A stretch of DNA of 64,000 nt from Gracilaria gracilis. Its lineage: Eukaryota > Rhodophyta > Florideophyceae > Gracilariales > Gracilariaceae. The DNA lies in assembly GCA_030374805.1 (NCBI GenBank), contig JARGSG010000095.1, positions 217,516 to 281,515 of the forward strand, given 5' to 3'. Within the stretch, counting starts at the first letter, position 1, and the number at the start of each line of letters is the position of its first letter. The notes beneath the pieces were generated by a model. That model saw nothing but the letters and a program-made list of their open reading frames with translations, did no database searches and had not been told where the DNA came from. A program made the position numbers and the translations under genes. Below are positions 29,336 through 40,471 of this stretch, piece by piece.

Positions 29336-29713
29336 ATGACGGGTACTTCTCACGTGGTTGCTGCCAGTGGCGGTATAGGCAGCTCTCAGACGCAGACACA
29401 AGCATCCGGCAGTGGGCTCCTCCAGAAACCGAACGCTCCTCATGGGAACCAGCCAAGGATTGAAATGTACCTTCTGTCAAAATATGGTGTACAGTAGCGC
29501 CTTCTCTACGCATTACTTGGCCTGCAAACCGGCCGTGCATACCTGTCGCATTGTACGTATAGCACTTCCGCTCGGAGGGATTTCAAAAGACATTTGGAAA
29601 CGCATTTACCGCCAGAGCAACGCCGGTTTGGCTGTCCGCTGTGCGGGAGACGTTTTGTACGAAAAAGTCATCTGCGGCGCCACATGAGAAGTATACACGC
29701 TACTGAACTTTAA
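29336..29713 (+). pseudogene. C2H2 zinc-finger relic with two frameshifts
   Basis: Starts at ATG 29336 with a Ser/Gly/Gln-rich leader like that of the palindrome zinc-finger genes. Near 29455 the sense frame shifts into a CTFC...H-x4-C unit, and near 29552 it shifts again into CTYS...H-x3-H and CPLCGRRF...H-x4-H, ending at TAA 29711-29713. Two single-base changes therefore separate a three-finger protein into pieces. Either an old pseudogene or, less likely, sequence errors. Confidence 0.6.
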
Positions 29714-30259
29714 ACTTTGAACGCCAAGTTGCAGCACAAACTGCCTGTTCAAACTGCGAAGAGCTGTTTGATTCGCCCACCTTTTTTGGTAGTCTATGAA
29801 TAAAACAGAGATGGATGTTTACTTGTATTCGTTGACTTTGCACTTCCTCTGGCCCTCCCTCTTGTACTTCATTACAGTATGCTGTACTTTGAAACTAACT
29901 TTCTTGTCACATTTCATTCTTGAGAGCTTGTTTTTCAAGAACGAAGAAGAATAATACGCTAGCGATCTAATAACGAATTTGCTTTAAGCCCTGACCATTT
30001 CCGCGCAAATATTTCCAAGTAGAGGGGTACTGCTACAGCCAAAACCCTTCACCTTTCACGTTATAATTGAAACAAATGCTGTTTTTTAAACCCTACACTT
30101 TTGTTGCTTTCATTTCAGTTGTAATGGCAATACTTCATTATACTCCATTTCCCGTTCTTCCCAATATATACCCGTGTTTGACCAACCAGCGGCATGCTCG
30201 GAAGGTTGCTTTAGCAAGAATGGTACCCCTCGGACTTTTTATCTTTATCTTCCCATGTC
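29714..30259. other. Intergenic, no gene seen
   Basis: AT-rich sequence between the zinc-finger relic and the convergent glycine-rich gene. Confidence 0.45.
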
Positions 30260-30688
30260 TCACTGCGCCGAAGTGCCGACCGAGCCACCAGTACCGCCAA
30301 CGCCGCCCATAGCCCCGTTTTGGAACGACCCCTGGATGGAGCCACCACCGCTGACATTTCCGGATGCACCGTTTGCAACGGCACCGCTGAATACACCGTT
30401 ACCACCAAAGATACCGCCCGTGTTAAACGTAGGACCCGAGGAGGTCACGCCAGGAGCGCCAAAACCGCCTTGCACATTTGCGCCAACAGCGGACGCTGTA
30501 CCACCAGCTCCTCCGGCGCCACCTACAAATGTGGAGAAGTCGAATGTGGGAAATGGCTGAAAAGCGCCGAATTGCGGAATAACCGGCACCACGAATGGAC
30601 GAACTGTTGGTGTTTGTGTGGCCAGAGGTGCAGCGTGTAGAATTGATGCCGCGGCAGCTAGTACGAGAACGGTGAGGTTGGAGATCAT
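30260..30688 (-). CDS. Secreted glycine-rich protein
   Basis: 142 residues from ATG 30688, chosen because it begins a clear signal peptide (about residues 1-18, ending A-L-H-A-A) and lies 125 bp after a TATA box; the longer frame to 30868 is mostly leader. The mature part is a Pro/Phe region followed by about 90 residues rich in Gly, Ala, Ser and Asn in GG repeats. This composition is typical of structural wall or matrix proteins. No enzyme motif. Confidence 0.7.
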   Translation of the reverse strand: MISNLTVLVLAAAASILHAAPLATQTPTVRPFVVPVIPQFGAFQPFPTFDFSTFVGGAGGAGGTASAVGANVQGGFGAPGVTSSGPTFNTGGIFGGNGVFSGAVANGASGNVSGGGSIQGSFQNGAMGGVGGTGGSVGTSAQ

Positions 30689-30812
30689 CTTTGTATGGAA
30701 TTGAAAGTCAGAAAAGTGCTGTGAACTTCTTTTGTGATTGTTGTGGTTTTTCGGAGTGCGTTGGTGCTTGAGATGGCGGTAGAGACGGGGCTCAGAAGGA
30801 GAATGGGACTCT

Positions 30813-30819
30813 TTTATAG
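30813..30819 (-). promoter_or_regulatory. TATA box of glycine-rich gene
   Basis: TATAAAA on the minus strand, 125 bp from the ATG at 30688. Confidence 0.65.
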
Positions 30820-30868
30820 AGGGCATCGTTCTTGAGGCCGAAGAGGTGGCGAGGAGGTCGGTGAGCAC

Positions 30869-32598
30869 AACATCATTAGTCCCTGCTGATGTTGTCCATA
30901 TTGTCGTAGAGAACGACTGTAGATTCTCGAGTAGTGTAAACGACAGGAGGCAGAGGAAGCAAAGAATGACATAACGCTGGCTTTGCAGCTCACGAGACTG
31001 CCGCGCCCGCGGTAGTGAAATGGTTCATTGGCTGGTGTCCCCATGTTTATTAGCAATAACCGTCTCGTCCGGCGGCATTGTACCATATCAGCCATAAGAA
31101 CGCGGGTAACGCTAGCTCTTGAGATCGTACAGTATTTACTTACAGGGTAATTTGGCTTGTTGGGTTTTCATGGCTCGTAGGTTTTAAACTTACTATTGTT
31201 TACATGTAGCGCTCCTTTTTACTGTGGTCTCGGGGGCTGTAGGAATTCGATATCCATACATTTTGTACTCTTGATCGCGAAGCCCTTACTACGAAGGCAA
31301 TGCTACTCGCGTTCACCTGAAGTACATAATGCTCAGTCACAATCCGCAGGAAAACCAGCGGTGTGCCTTTTCTTGGTAATATCTTTCAAAACTTCCCAAG
31401 TTGCAAAAACAGCACAAAAGCGCCGCGTCACACAGGGTATTTTGCTGCTTTTCTGGATTGAAGCCGTTTTCTGTAGCCAATGGCTACTCTTTTAATTATT
31501 CATGGACGAATACCGAAAACTTCTTGAACTCGATGTCATAAAAGGCCTGGTTAGCGGTTATTTTTAATAACACGCAAAAAAAACACCTTCAAGTTCCAAC
31601 AATGTCTGCGCAAAATACATAAGTACGCGTTGTACAAAAAAATACAGAACAGAAACTGTAATTTGTACATCATCGCAAATCGCAAAGACAAAGCTGTGTT
31701 TTGAGCTAAAGTCTAGATTGCTCAGTCGAAATCTGCAGGAAAACTAGTTATCTGCCTATTTTTGGTAATCTCTTTCAAAATTGGGCTAGCTACCAAATCT
31801 ACCGCTTATACATAGAATGCGTACAGCTGTTTCAAAAACAGCGTCACTGAGCATGCAATATACACCCCTAGAAATGCGCCGTGTCACACGGCGCATTTTG
31901 TTGCCGTTCTGGACAGACAGCACAAGTAGCTTTAAAGTTTACATACGTGTAAAGTGCAAGACAATTAAACGCAGATAAATTGCCACACTCATTTTTGATT
32001 TCTAGACCTAATTGTGCTTGCGCCTTCCAATTTGTAAACTAAACTAAATATCAAATTACGGATATCGTCAAGACCCATAGTTTGTGAATTTCCCGCATGC
32101 TCCTGTGTGGTACAAATCTTTGCTGTAATAAGAACTGCCTAAGTTACTGAAGGGAAGACCGACAAACACCGATGTGGGTCTACTGATGACGTTGGTATCC
32201 CTTATTGCTCACATGAGCTACTTAGGATCCTGAACACAGTTAAAATTTGTTACATGCGTTATGTGATCGCGAGAAGTGTTCGGACTATTTACCTACATAA
32301 GTAAAGCGGCGACGGATGCTTCACTATTGTCGTTAGAGATACTACTACCATCTTTTCAGTTTGGAAGTTTAACTGGCCAGTTCGGCTGCAACCTCATCGG
32401 ATTGCGAAACGAGGGAGCGTATCGATATGTACGCGTATGTGGACAGCTTGGAGATTCTCTCTACATAGCAGCCAAACGTGTAGGCAACGGTATATTGATG
32501 AGACCTCGTAATATGGACAATACTATTGTTCTTGATGAAGACGCAGGTTGCTTATTTATTGAATGGGCAGCAAACCCAATTCAACGTCGGTATATAAT
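30869..32598. other. Gene-poor stretch with a diverged direct repeat
   Basis: 31331-31460 and 31720-31914 are diverged direct copies: both begin GCTCAGTC, then a run containing GCAGGAAAAC and TTGGTAAT, and end in a block with CGTGTCACAC/CGCGTCACAC and TTTTG(C/T)TGC. The 32276-32602 open frame has no ATG at its start and no recognised family. Confidence 0.5.
31872..31898. repeat. 27-bp palindrome inside the direct repeat
   Basis: Arms AAATGCGCCGTG and CACGGCGCATTT around a short centre, nearly perfect. Confidence 0.7.
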
Positions 32599-33054
32599 CT
32601 AACTGCAACCAAAGAGCACATGGGCATTCGACGCTACTTGGGCCCGAGCAGGGGCCATTTGCCAAGTTTGGAACCGAGAGAAGCTATCTCTGTTTATCAC
32701 GTCCACTGAAATACCCATCCGTTCCGTTATGCCGAACTTGGCCGTGTCATTAGCGTGCATTGCAGTGGACACTATTGCACTTCCAAGTACAGTAGTTGCG
32801 GCGCCTATAATCCCCCTTGACATTGCAACTGTGCCAGCAATTGTTGCACGGTACGTATGCTTTTAAAGCCGTACGTGCACGGTAACATTGATGACCGTAA
32901 CTAATTGCACATGCCAGGGTTCTTAGACCATTTCTCGGAAGTTTCCAAGTGCTCCGGCATCTCCGTATCAGAAACTGCGGATTTTTCACTTGTGAACGAA
33001 CGATGACATGGAGAGGAGGAACACGACAAAGGTAAAAACTTTGAAGAGGGACAT
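32599..33054 (-). pseudogene. Degenerate small secreted protein
   Basis: A TATA box (33206-33213) is followed on the minus strand by ATG 33054 and a textbook signal peptide (Phe/Val/Leu-rich, about 20 residues), but an in-frame TGA stops it after 22 codons. Another frame continues with acidic protein-like sequence to about 32910, and a third carries 74 codons from ATG 32823 to a stop at 32599. Frameshifts, or unrecognised introns, would be needed to connect them. Confidence 0.35.
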
Positions 33055-33205
33055 TTTGAATGGAAGAATAGTTGTTTTGAGAGGAAGTGTCAGAACAAGG
33101 GCTTCGTCGATGAAAAGGATGTGTGACTCGTGCTAGAGCTCAAGTGTTGAGTTGAAATCTTTGCTTGGGGGTTGCACCGCTGAGAGGAATTGCTCACGGT
33201 TGCCC

Positions 33206-33213
33206 TTTTTATA
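33206..33213 (-). promoter_or_regulatory. TATA box of the degenerate secreted gene
   Basis: TATAAAAA on the minus strand about 150 bp before ATG 33054. Confidence 0.5.
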
Positions 33214-33234
33214 CCCTTTGTACACAGGTCTACT

Positions 33235-33790
33235 TGGATAGTATTATGTCAGCAGCTCGCAGTGAGGACTGAGTTTTGTGGACCGCTGACCGACAGACTG
33301 TTATCGGGGACCAAAGTTTGGTGAATAAGTTACTCGGATTAGAGATCAAAGTACCGGGAGATCTCGGAGTTTTGGGGGACGCGCGAGTGGAGAAAGCGGG
33401 GGCGGGGGCAATTAAGCGGTTATGACTGGGTTCATCATGGGCGTAGGACCTGATTGGCAATCAGTGATAAGCAAGTATGTGGGCAGGGAGCATATCTGAG
33501 ATCTCGGAGTTTCAGGGGGGGGGGGGGCAGGGAAGGGGGGCAGCGGGGAAGGAGTGGGCGGTATGACAGGTTCATCATGGACGTCGGACATGAGTGATCA
33601 TCAGTGATAAGCGCGAGGCTTATGGACGGTTGAATGATAGACTGGTACCTGTCATCAAAGTTTGAAGGATAAGGTACACGGATCAGAGATCTAAGTACCT
33701 GAGATTTTGGAGTTTCGGGGGCGGGTGGAGTTAAACGGTAATGACATAGTTGATCATGGACGTCGGACCTGAATGACAATGAGTGATTTA
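33235..33790. repeat. Degenerate tandem repeat of about 320-340 bp units
   Basis: The block GTTCATCATGG-CGT-GGAC-TGA recurs at about 33430, 33570 and 33748. A second block (ACTG..., ATCAAAGT, GAGAT, GGAGTTT, then a G run) recurs at about 33290-33380 and 33630-33720. One copy has a 14-base G run near 33516. Confidence 0.65.
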
Positions 33791-34330
33791 CCCGTTGCCA
33801 GCAAAGTTTACAACGTGATTCTCAGGAGAACGACAACTGCATAGCTGTGCTCACGCGACCGCCGTCACTGGTACGGATTGCCTTTATTCCTATTCCGCCG
33901 TAGAAGAAGGGTGCAACCAAAACGATCATCAAGGGAGCTGATGGCCTCTTGTTTCCTGCTTTTGAGGGCATTGAAGGATGAACTAGAAGCACATGCAGAA
34001 GCACATCGTCGTGTTGCTTGACTCTCTCGTTTTGTTCTTGGTTTCTTGTAGATTCTTTAATCCACAATCTTGTATACATGTGCAACTTGTATTTCTTCAA
34101 TATAATATTGCATTTATGGAAGAAAGGATTATGAAAATCATTGGCAATTGAATTTTAAACATCATCCCTCAACAGCTTTCTTCCTCTGATGTTTGTCATA
34201 CTGTGTTTCCATTTTGTCGCAGCTGAGCGCTGCGCCGTTGCCTGAGTAGTGCTTATCGATGTGCCTATCTCGCTCGCTGGTTGTCATACTGCACATTCAC
34301 TAGATAACGTCGTCAATTTTCTACTTGTGA
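33791..34330. other. Intergenic, no gene seen
   Basis: No protein-like frame with a convincing start. Confidence 0.4.
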
Positions 34331-34634
34331 AACAAGCCGTCATTCACACAATGCCCTGACGCTTTCGTGAAAACAACAGAGCACATCACCAAAGGTCTTC
34401 TCGCGCGACATCGTCGAACCGTTCCTCGCGCCATGACATCGCACCCGCACCCGGTCTAAGCGAGACGAGCCTCACGGACTGTAAGCATGTCGTCGAGGCG
34501 TTGGAATGTTACTTGACTTGGCTGATTCAGCGCAGCGAGAGGTTGCCATTGCAACAGCGGCAGAGAGTCTTCGAGCTAGCCAATAAGAACCGTTCCAAAT
34601 TTCACTCGGTTAAAGTTCAGACCATCGGGCCGAG
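34331..34634 (+). pseudogene. Unidentified gene relic ending at a solo LTR
   Basis: A protein-like frame without ATG runs from about 34331 (TQCPDAF..., then Lys/His/Arg-rich) to a TAA near 34458. The next frame takes up the sense near 34440 (LSETSLTDC..., Leu/Gln/Arg-rich) and runs straight into the LTR at 34635. No family recognised. One frameshift and a truncation would explain it. Confidence 0.35.
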
Positions 34635-34861
34635 TGTCGTGCTGGAGGCCGACAGTTAAGCATACAGCAGAGACAGTTGCGCCCCGCTTCAAGCTGAGCT
34701 TATAATAGTGTGACTATAGAACGCGACTTATAGCCACAAACATCTTGTGGAACCGTCCGCGGGTCTCCTTAAAAGCCCCACGGACGGATGAGCAAACTGC
34801 AGATGTCCCGGCAGGCGTCTGGTTGAAGCTCCCTGCGCCTCCCTCCTCCTTCATCTCTACA
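34635..34861. mobile_element. Solo LTR, element D family, copy 2
   Basis: 227 bp from TGTCGTGCTG to TCTCTACA, highly similar to copy 1. The five bases before it (CCGAG) and after it (ATACG) do not match, so no target duplication is seen. Confidence 0.85.
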
Positions 34862-36090
34862 ATACGTCATTCATGCCGGATAGGAATGTTCGAAAATATG
34901 GCGGATCCAAAGCTGGTTGGGCATGCATGAGTCTGAAGACGTTTCGCTGCCAGTGACTGGCAAAGTACGTGAACAAATTGCGGCATAGGCACACCCGTAA
35001 CGATATTTCCCTGAGAACCAGGCGACAAACCTTCATATTTTCATAATTGTTTTATCGAGCACTTCCGTGTTCCTCCCTGTAGATCTTTGTGCTTTGGAAA
35101 GTGCATGAGACAGAGGGCTAGCCCTTGCTCATATTGGCCTGTTGCACCGTGGGGTAACGACACTCCGCGTTCAGTGTGTCCCACAAGGACGACACTGCTC
35201 CTAGAGTGGAAGTGATGGGTGACGAAAAGGGCACGGTAGACGATCGCGATCGGCGCCGACGCAGGTTTATTGAGCTGCCATCCTGCACACTCTGAATCTA
35301 GGAATGTTACCTTCGTAGGTATGTCTTCGCCCCTCGGAATTCGGTGAGGTTCTGTAAAGGTACTTGTAAGGTGACTCACCAAGAGGAGGTCTGTGCGTCA
35401 CCATACACACCTTTCAATTGAAACTCCCACATACTACACGTCGCACGAGTGGACACATGCAGCGTAAACAAACGAAAGGGGTCATACTGACTGACGGCTA
35501 CGGTTGTTTGCTTTGCGTGTGGACACGAGTGACACTGTCCTGGACACGTCTGACATGATAATAAATCTCGCGTCCACGATGGCGCTCCAGGAGATCATGA
35601 TCTGAAATTCGTTCTGTTGATTGCTGCAGCAAGGTGCTTCCAACGTAAAGAAGCGCGTGAGGTAAACGGTTATATCGTAGCCTAGCGGAAGTGTGGGCAC
35701 AGCGGAGAGGAAGCAGTTGATGTTTCGAATATGGCAGCCTCAATGAGTTGCCATATTCGGAACATCGATTGGTTCCCCTCGTCCGACTTGAATACACCTT
35801 ATAAACAAATTCAGCGGCAGTTGTGGTTATCAGTGGGTGCAGCCCAAATGCTCTGCACGTATTGAAACCTGTTCAGCTTCTATCCAGAACGTGCTTCCAG
35901 GTTGCGTAAAGGTTTCAACCCGGATCTAACTTACAACTGTTTGGTGGCTACTTTGATCCGTACAGTTTAAAAGGTTGAAGCACTCCTCTGCGACTGCTTC
36001 CCACACGCACTTCCCCTACACATCCAAACGTACGCCAACTCACCATATCACATCCAGTTGCAATTCTCTGCATCCAAAGCAGCCGCTACA
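34862..36090. other. Intergenic region with a foldback
   Basis: No supported gene. 35718-35767 folds into a hairpin with 19-bp arms (two mismatches) and a 12-nt loop; the upper arm reads CGAATATGGCA. A TTTAAAAG TATA-like box at 35966-35973 lies 125 bp before the next ATG. Confidence 0.5.
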
Positions 36091-36774
36091 ATGGTACGCC
36101 CTAAAGTGCTTCTATCCGTGTGGCTCGTTGCGCTCATCCTTGGAGTGTCAGCGCGTCCGCATTTGCCCAAAGCGCCCAAATGTCGCGAAAAAGGGCAGAG
36201 CTGCACTCCGGAGCCATCAGCTCGCCACTTCGGCCACGCAGCGTGTTGCACCGACTACGAGTGCCGGTACGGCAAACACGGGCGCAACAAGTACCTGTGC
36301 TACGCCAAGAAGAGGTTTGTGGAATTCGACCCCCCGTTCGCCAACTGCTCCGCCATCTTCACGTTCCCGCTGCCGCAACCGCGCGGCGCGGACGCGTTCG
36401 AAGAGTTGTTCAAGCCGTGTGAGCCGCTGTTGTCGGAGTTCTCGCTGCTGATCTACACGCCGTTCTGCGTGACGGACTGCCACGGGCGCGCGCGCAAGCC
36501 GCTGCGCTACATGCGTGACTCGCAGTTCGGGCTGGGCGTGCCCGTGTCGCAAAAGTGCGTGCGGAAGGCGCTGCCGTATATCTACCCGTTTGCGGACGGT
36601 CACATCCCGTTTTGTAAGGACTTGGCGCCGGGGCAGGCGCCGGCGACGCAGATCTCGCGTGCGGCGCTGCGGGTGCTTAGCACGTGTAGCGGGAAGCATG
36701 TGACGGCGGGCGCGTTCCAGTTCCTCAGCTCGGATGCTTCCAAGGCGGACGACGAGACTTGCGTGGTTGTTTAG
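36091..36774 (+). CDS. Secreted cysteine-rich protein with N-terminal knottin-like module
   Basis: 227 residues from ATG 36091, which starts a signal peptide (about 1-22, ending V-S-A-R). The next 45 residues have the pattern C-x6-C...CC-x4-C...C around KGQSC, ACCTDYEC and YLC, like disulphide-knot (knottin or colipase-like) modules. About eight further cysteines lie in the rest (FANCS, FKPCE, FCVTDC, QKCV, FCKD, STCSG, TCVVV). It is probably an extracellular protein stabilised by disulphides. The gene is GC-rich compared with its surroundings. Function unknown. Confidence 0.72.
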   Translation: MVRPKVLLSVWLVALILGVSARPHLPKAPKCREKGQSCTPEPSARHFGHAACCTDYECRYGKHGRNKYLCYAKKRFVEFDPPFANCSAIFTFPLPQPRGADAFEELFKPCEPLLSEFSLLIYTPFCVTDCHGRARKPLRYMRDSQFGLGVPVSQKCVRKALPYIYPFADGHIPFCKDLAPGQAPATQISRAALRVLSTCSGKHVTAGAFQFLSSDASKADDETCVVV

Positions 36775-38162
36775 AGCGACTGGGCACGAGGTGCAGGGAG
36801 CTGCGGGAAATTAACGATTAACAGAGTGTTGACACATTATAATTGTTTTGTTCACTACAGTAATTAATAAGATTCAAGTTGATACGCTGGAATTAGGCAT
36901 GGCGAGAAATCCAAAGCGTGACGCTGTTTGCAAAACGCTGTTTTATCGTTGATGTTCCATTTCAGCCTTGTAGTTTCACTGTAAGCAGGCAATGCAGGCA
37001 GTGCAAATCTGGTAATACCCTGACAACATCATCGCCATCTTCGACACTTAGCGCTAATTGTTGCAAGTGTCGCACTTACCGCATTGTCAAATATCAGAAC
37101 TCTACTAGATTTACAATCTTTTCTAACGACCCAAACATAATGGCGTGCTTCCATAGCTCTGTAGAAGGCACATCGAAGTACGCCAAAAAAATACAAACTA
37201 CATCCCAAAAACGAAATCTACATGCGTACTTAGACGCGTTATATAGCGCAAATATCGCTATTTGGCGCTCCTTAGTACGCATGTTTTTCTGTTGAACAGC
37301 ACTTGTAAACTACCTTAAAAGCATACTTTGATGTGCCTTGAGCGTTTGCATCGAAGTATGCCAACCTTTTTCCCATACTTCTTCACTGAGATATTGCACC
37401 GGCGTTCCAATCCTCGATATCACCGCCAAGTAGCGCTACTTAGCGCTATCTAGTAGTTTGCGATAAGGTGGAATGAACAATGCTTCACTGACGTGCAGAT
37501 TCACATATACTTACAGCGCAGGAAGTTGGTCAGTGTAATGTTGAATACAGTTTTTAATCGAGTAATTGGTACGGCGTCGCAGTGCGTGAAGTCACAAAAC
37601 TGACTGTAAACCGAGCAAAGTAATATACTGTACTATATAATGTAACACGAATAGTACCACTTATTCTTTAGCTCCAATTTTGCCAAATGTAGAATTTACC
37701 GCAGCTCCCAGAGTAATAACTTGGACTCGTAGCCAGGTGAACGTGCGGTGTACATATCATCTGCAAACCCCAAAGCAATAAAATTTTATTTAAACTGTTT
37801 CACACGATCGTTTTGGTCGCGTCCCAGAATTTTAACTCGCTGTCCACCATTAGATCCCTCCACATGCAAGCGTTGCACCACTGAACTTTGTGCTTCCATA
37901 ATGCGCTTCCCTCCGCATCACGCAATGGCGTCGCAAAACAGCGCGCGCGCCGACCACAACCAAAACGCCACGTGTGCGCGGCTATTCGCGCAAGCGGCGG
38001 CGGGGAGCTGCGGGAAATGAACAAATTGGCACTTTTGTCCTATTCTCCCGACAAGAGTTGACAAGAAAAAGGATATAGATATGCATTTACTTTGAAAACA
38101 TCAAAGGAGTATTCTGTTTAGAATAGACATTCTGAAAGTTACGTCCATTTTATAATGAAACT
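36775..38162. other. Intergenic region with a nested hairpin
   Basis: No supported gene. 37220-37284 is a nested inverted repeat: outer arms ACATGCGTACT/AGTACGCATGT and inner arms AGCGC-AAATA/TATTTGGCGCT. It could be a small MITE remnant. Confidence 0.5.
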
Positions 38163-39007
38163 TTAAATCAGCTCAAATGCCTCTGCCTCCATTGAGACAG
38201 CATACCCTTCAACTGCAGCTTTAAGGTCCAAGTAAACAATTCTCTCCGATCCATCTTTCCACCCTAAGTGATACTTTCCGTCAAAATGCGTTTCCACCCT
38301 AAATGGAAGTGGAATATGAGCGATGGACTCCACGATATCAGAGGCTTGTTTCCTTTTCCCTTTCAATGCCGCTTCGAAGCCCAAAATTTTAGGATGATAT
38401 GGCTCCATCTTCTGCAAAGCGTTCAAATGATGTAACCATTTGTGTAGAGTTTCAACATGTAAAAGAGCCGTTGGCCAGCACACCAAAAGAACCAAAAATT
38501 TTCCAGTTTCTCCTACACGAACGGAAAACTCCCCAGCGGCAATTCCACTTGGCAAAAGAATGGCAAGAGACAAGCGTTTTGTCATTGTGCGGGCTTCTTT
38601 CCATTCAGAAATCAGATATAGAGGCATGAACGTATTTTGCGCCGCGGAACCTTGATCATTAACAGAAACGCATTGGTCCGATTCCAATGCGATTGATGGT
38701 TCTTCATCAACATCGATTGTTTTTCCAGGATTGAGGAATGGGACTGCTTGACTACACCTCCTATTCAAACTGTTTTCGTTTGCGTCGATATCGTATTCTT
38801 GAAGAATTTGGGTTAGGTGAAGCTTTGTAATACTTAGCCAAACAGAAAGAACAACTTACTACCTTCCTGCTCGAGCTCTCGCTTGAGTTTATGCAGCCGT
38901 GCGCGAAATGTAGGAAGCTTATATTGTTGGAAAAGAGCTTCGCTTTTCCACACATCTGCAGGTGATTGTGCCTCGTTAATTGTTCCCGACCGAATTTTTC
39001 TGATCAT
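38163..39007 (-). CDS. Spliced gene: unknown protein, possible accessory protein of a DDE transposon
   Basis: Complement of exons 38863-39007 and 38798-free 38163-38797, with a 65-nt intron at 38798-38862 (GT...AG, branch-like CTAAC near 38814). The join keeps frame and gives 259 residues from ATG 39007. The N-terminal part has a short conserved-looking segment, P-A-D-V-W-K-S...F-Q-Q-Y-K-L-P-T-F, followed by a Lys/Arg/Leu helix; the middle is acidic; the C-terminus looks like a beta-rich domain. It lies head-to-head with a DDE transposase relic 1.5 kb away, so it may be that element's second gene. This link is inference. It is the only convincing intron I found in the window. Confidence 0.62.
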
Positions 39008-40471
39008 CAACTTTACGGCAGGGCTGCTTCTGTGTAATTTTGATGGCGTGATGAGTCAGAATGATATACTGAAGAACAGCGGTGTTCCTAGCATCTATAC
39101 CTGGACCAAGACTTGCTGAGAGGGGAAGAATGTGTGCTGCTTCTTGAAACCATAACAGGTTCATATTTCTATTCCTAGGACACACTATGGGCACAATCAT
39201 CTCTGTGTCGAAGAAACAACAATTAAAAAAACCTTTGGGACAACTACCAATGAGATGTGTATTCTTCCAGTAGGGACACCCAAAACGTCCAATCGGTGGA
39301 TCTGAAGCTGCAGTTCTCTACGTCTAGACGAGTTCAGATGGATAGTATCTCTTTAAAATTCAGCGATTGTGTCCATATGTTACGTATGTAGTGAAGTACA
39401 TACGTATACTAAAATCAGGCTCTTTATTGTAACTTCTATATGAATTAAGAAGCTAAATGTTGTGAATTGTGTAATTATTTACAGTTGTGGTGATCTTAGT
39501 GACTATCATTTTACACCAGGCTTTCCCACGTGTTCACCATTGAGATGAGACTTTAGGAGACATGGTGGCTTACGTTAAGGTAGTATCCACCTAATTATAT
39601 TTTCGTACGATCGGAAATGTACAACTGACGTTGGCGTCTGTAAGTTTGAAATACGTAGGGAAGGTGTTTCCAGCAACAACTGAAAGATGTCTTTGTTCTC
39701 TCAGTTGTTGTACTTGCCATGAAGAAAGAAAGAAGTACGCTTATATCCCGGCTTAGCGCAAGAATTGTAGCTTGGAGCATGCGTACTCCAGTACCAGTAC
39801 TTCCTTGAAATCGAAGTACGTCGATTTTAGAGGCCAATCTTCTCTTTAGCATGTTGATCTAACCATACTAAAGTGGTTAAGATGGCGCAAGTGAGCTCAA
39901 CTACCGTCTACTAGCATGCAATAAATGAATAAAACGAACAGACTATTCTGTAGAAGCCAGAGTACTCCAGTACAGAAACTGTATTTCCTTCCCAATCCAC
40001 TCTAATAGAGACCAACAAGCAAATAGTTTAGACGTTATTGGAGTTCTAGAATCGCTATCCCAGCAACTGGTCGTACCTTTCGTAGTTGTCGCACTTGCCA
40101 TAGATTCTCATGCTTTGATTACTCATTGTGAAGACAGCACTGCCACAATACGTTTACATATTTTGGTAATCATAATGCGTGGAAAGTTATGTAATTAATC
40201 GAAGGTTTCTTTTGGGTTTACGTGTCATCATAAAATCAAATTCAAGGCTTACACTTTACAGCCAGTTACAAAACCCTGTTTCATAACAATTGGATGATAT
40301 ATTCATAGTGTGGTTAACATGCATCTGTCAGATTGCATGAGTCGAGAACATAAACCTTTTGCCAATATCGGAGGTTACTCTTCCCTACGAAATGAAGAAG
40401 ACTTCAGACATTCATCAGCTTGTACAGCTCTTTCGAGATCTCAGCAGACCCTTTCTGGCCATCACATCTGA
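39008..40471. other. Intergenic, no gene seen
   Basis: AT-rich, possibly the internal region of the decayed DDE element. I could not find terminal inverted repeats. Confidence 0.4.

Noticed and set aside
32276..32602. 108-codon plus-strand frame
   Set aside because: Starts with GTG, no family, no promoter seen; kept only as part of the gene-poor stretch.
33235..33790. CRISPR-like or satellite array
   Set aside because: Units are long, few and diverged, without regular short repeats and spacers.
33822..34100. 92-codon minus-strand frame
   Set aside because: Non-ATG start and no recognisable domain.
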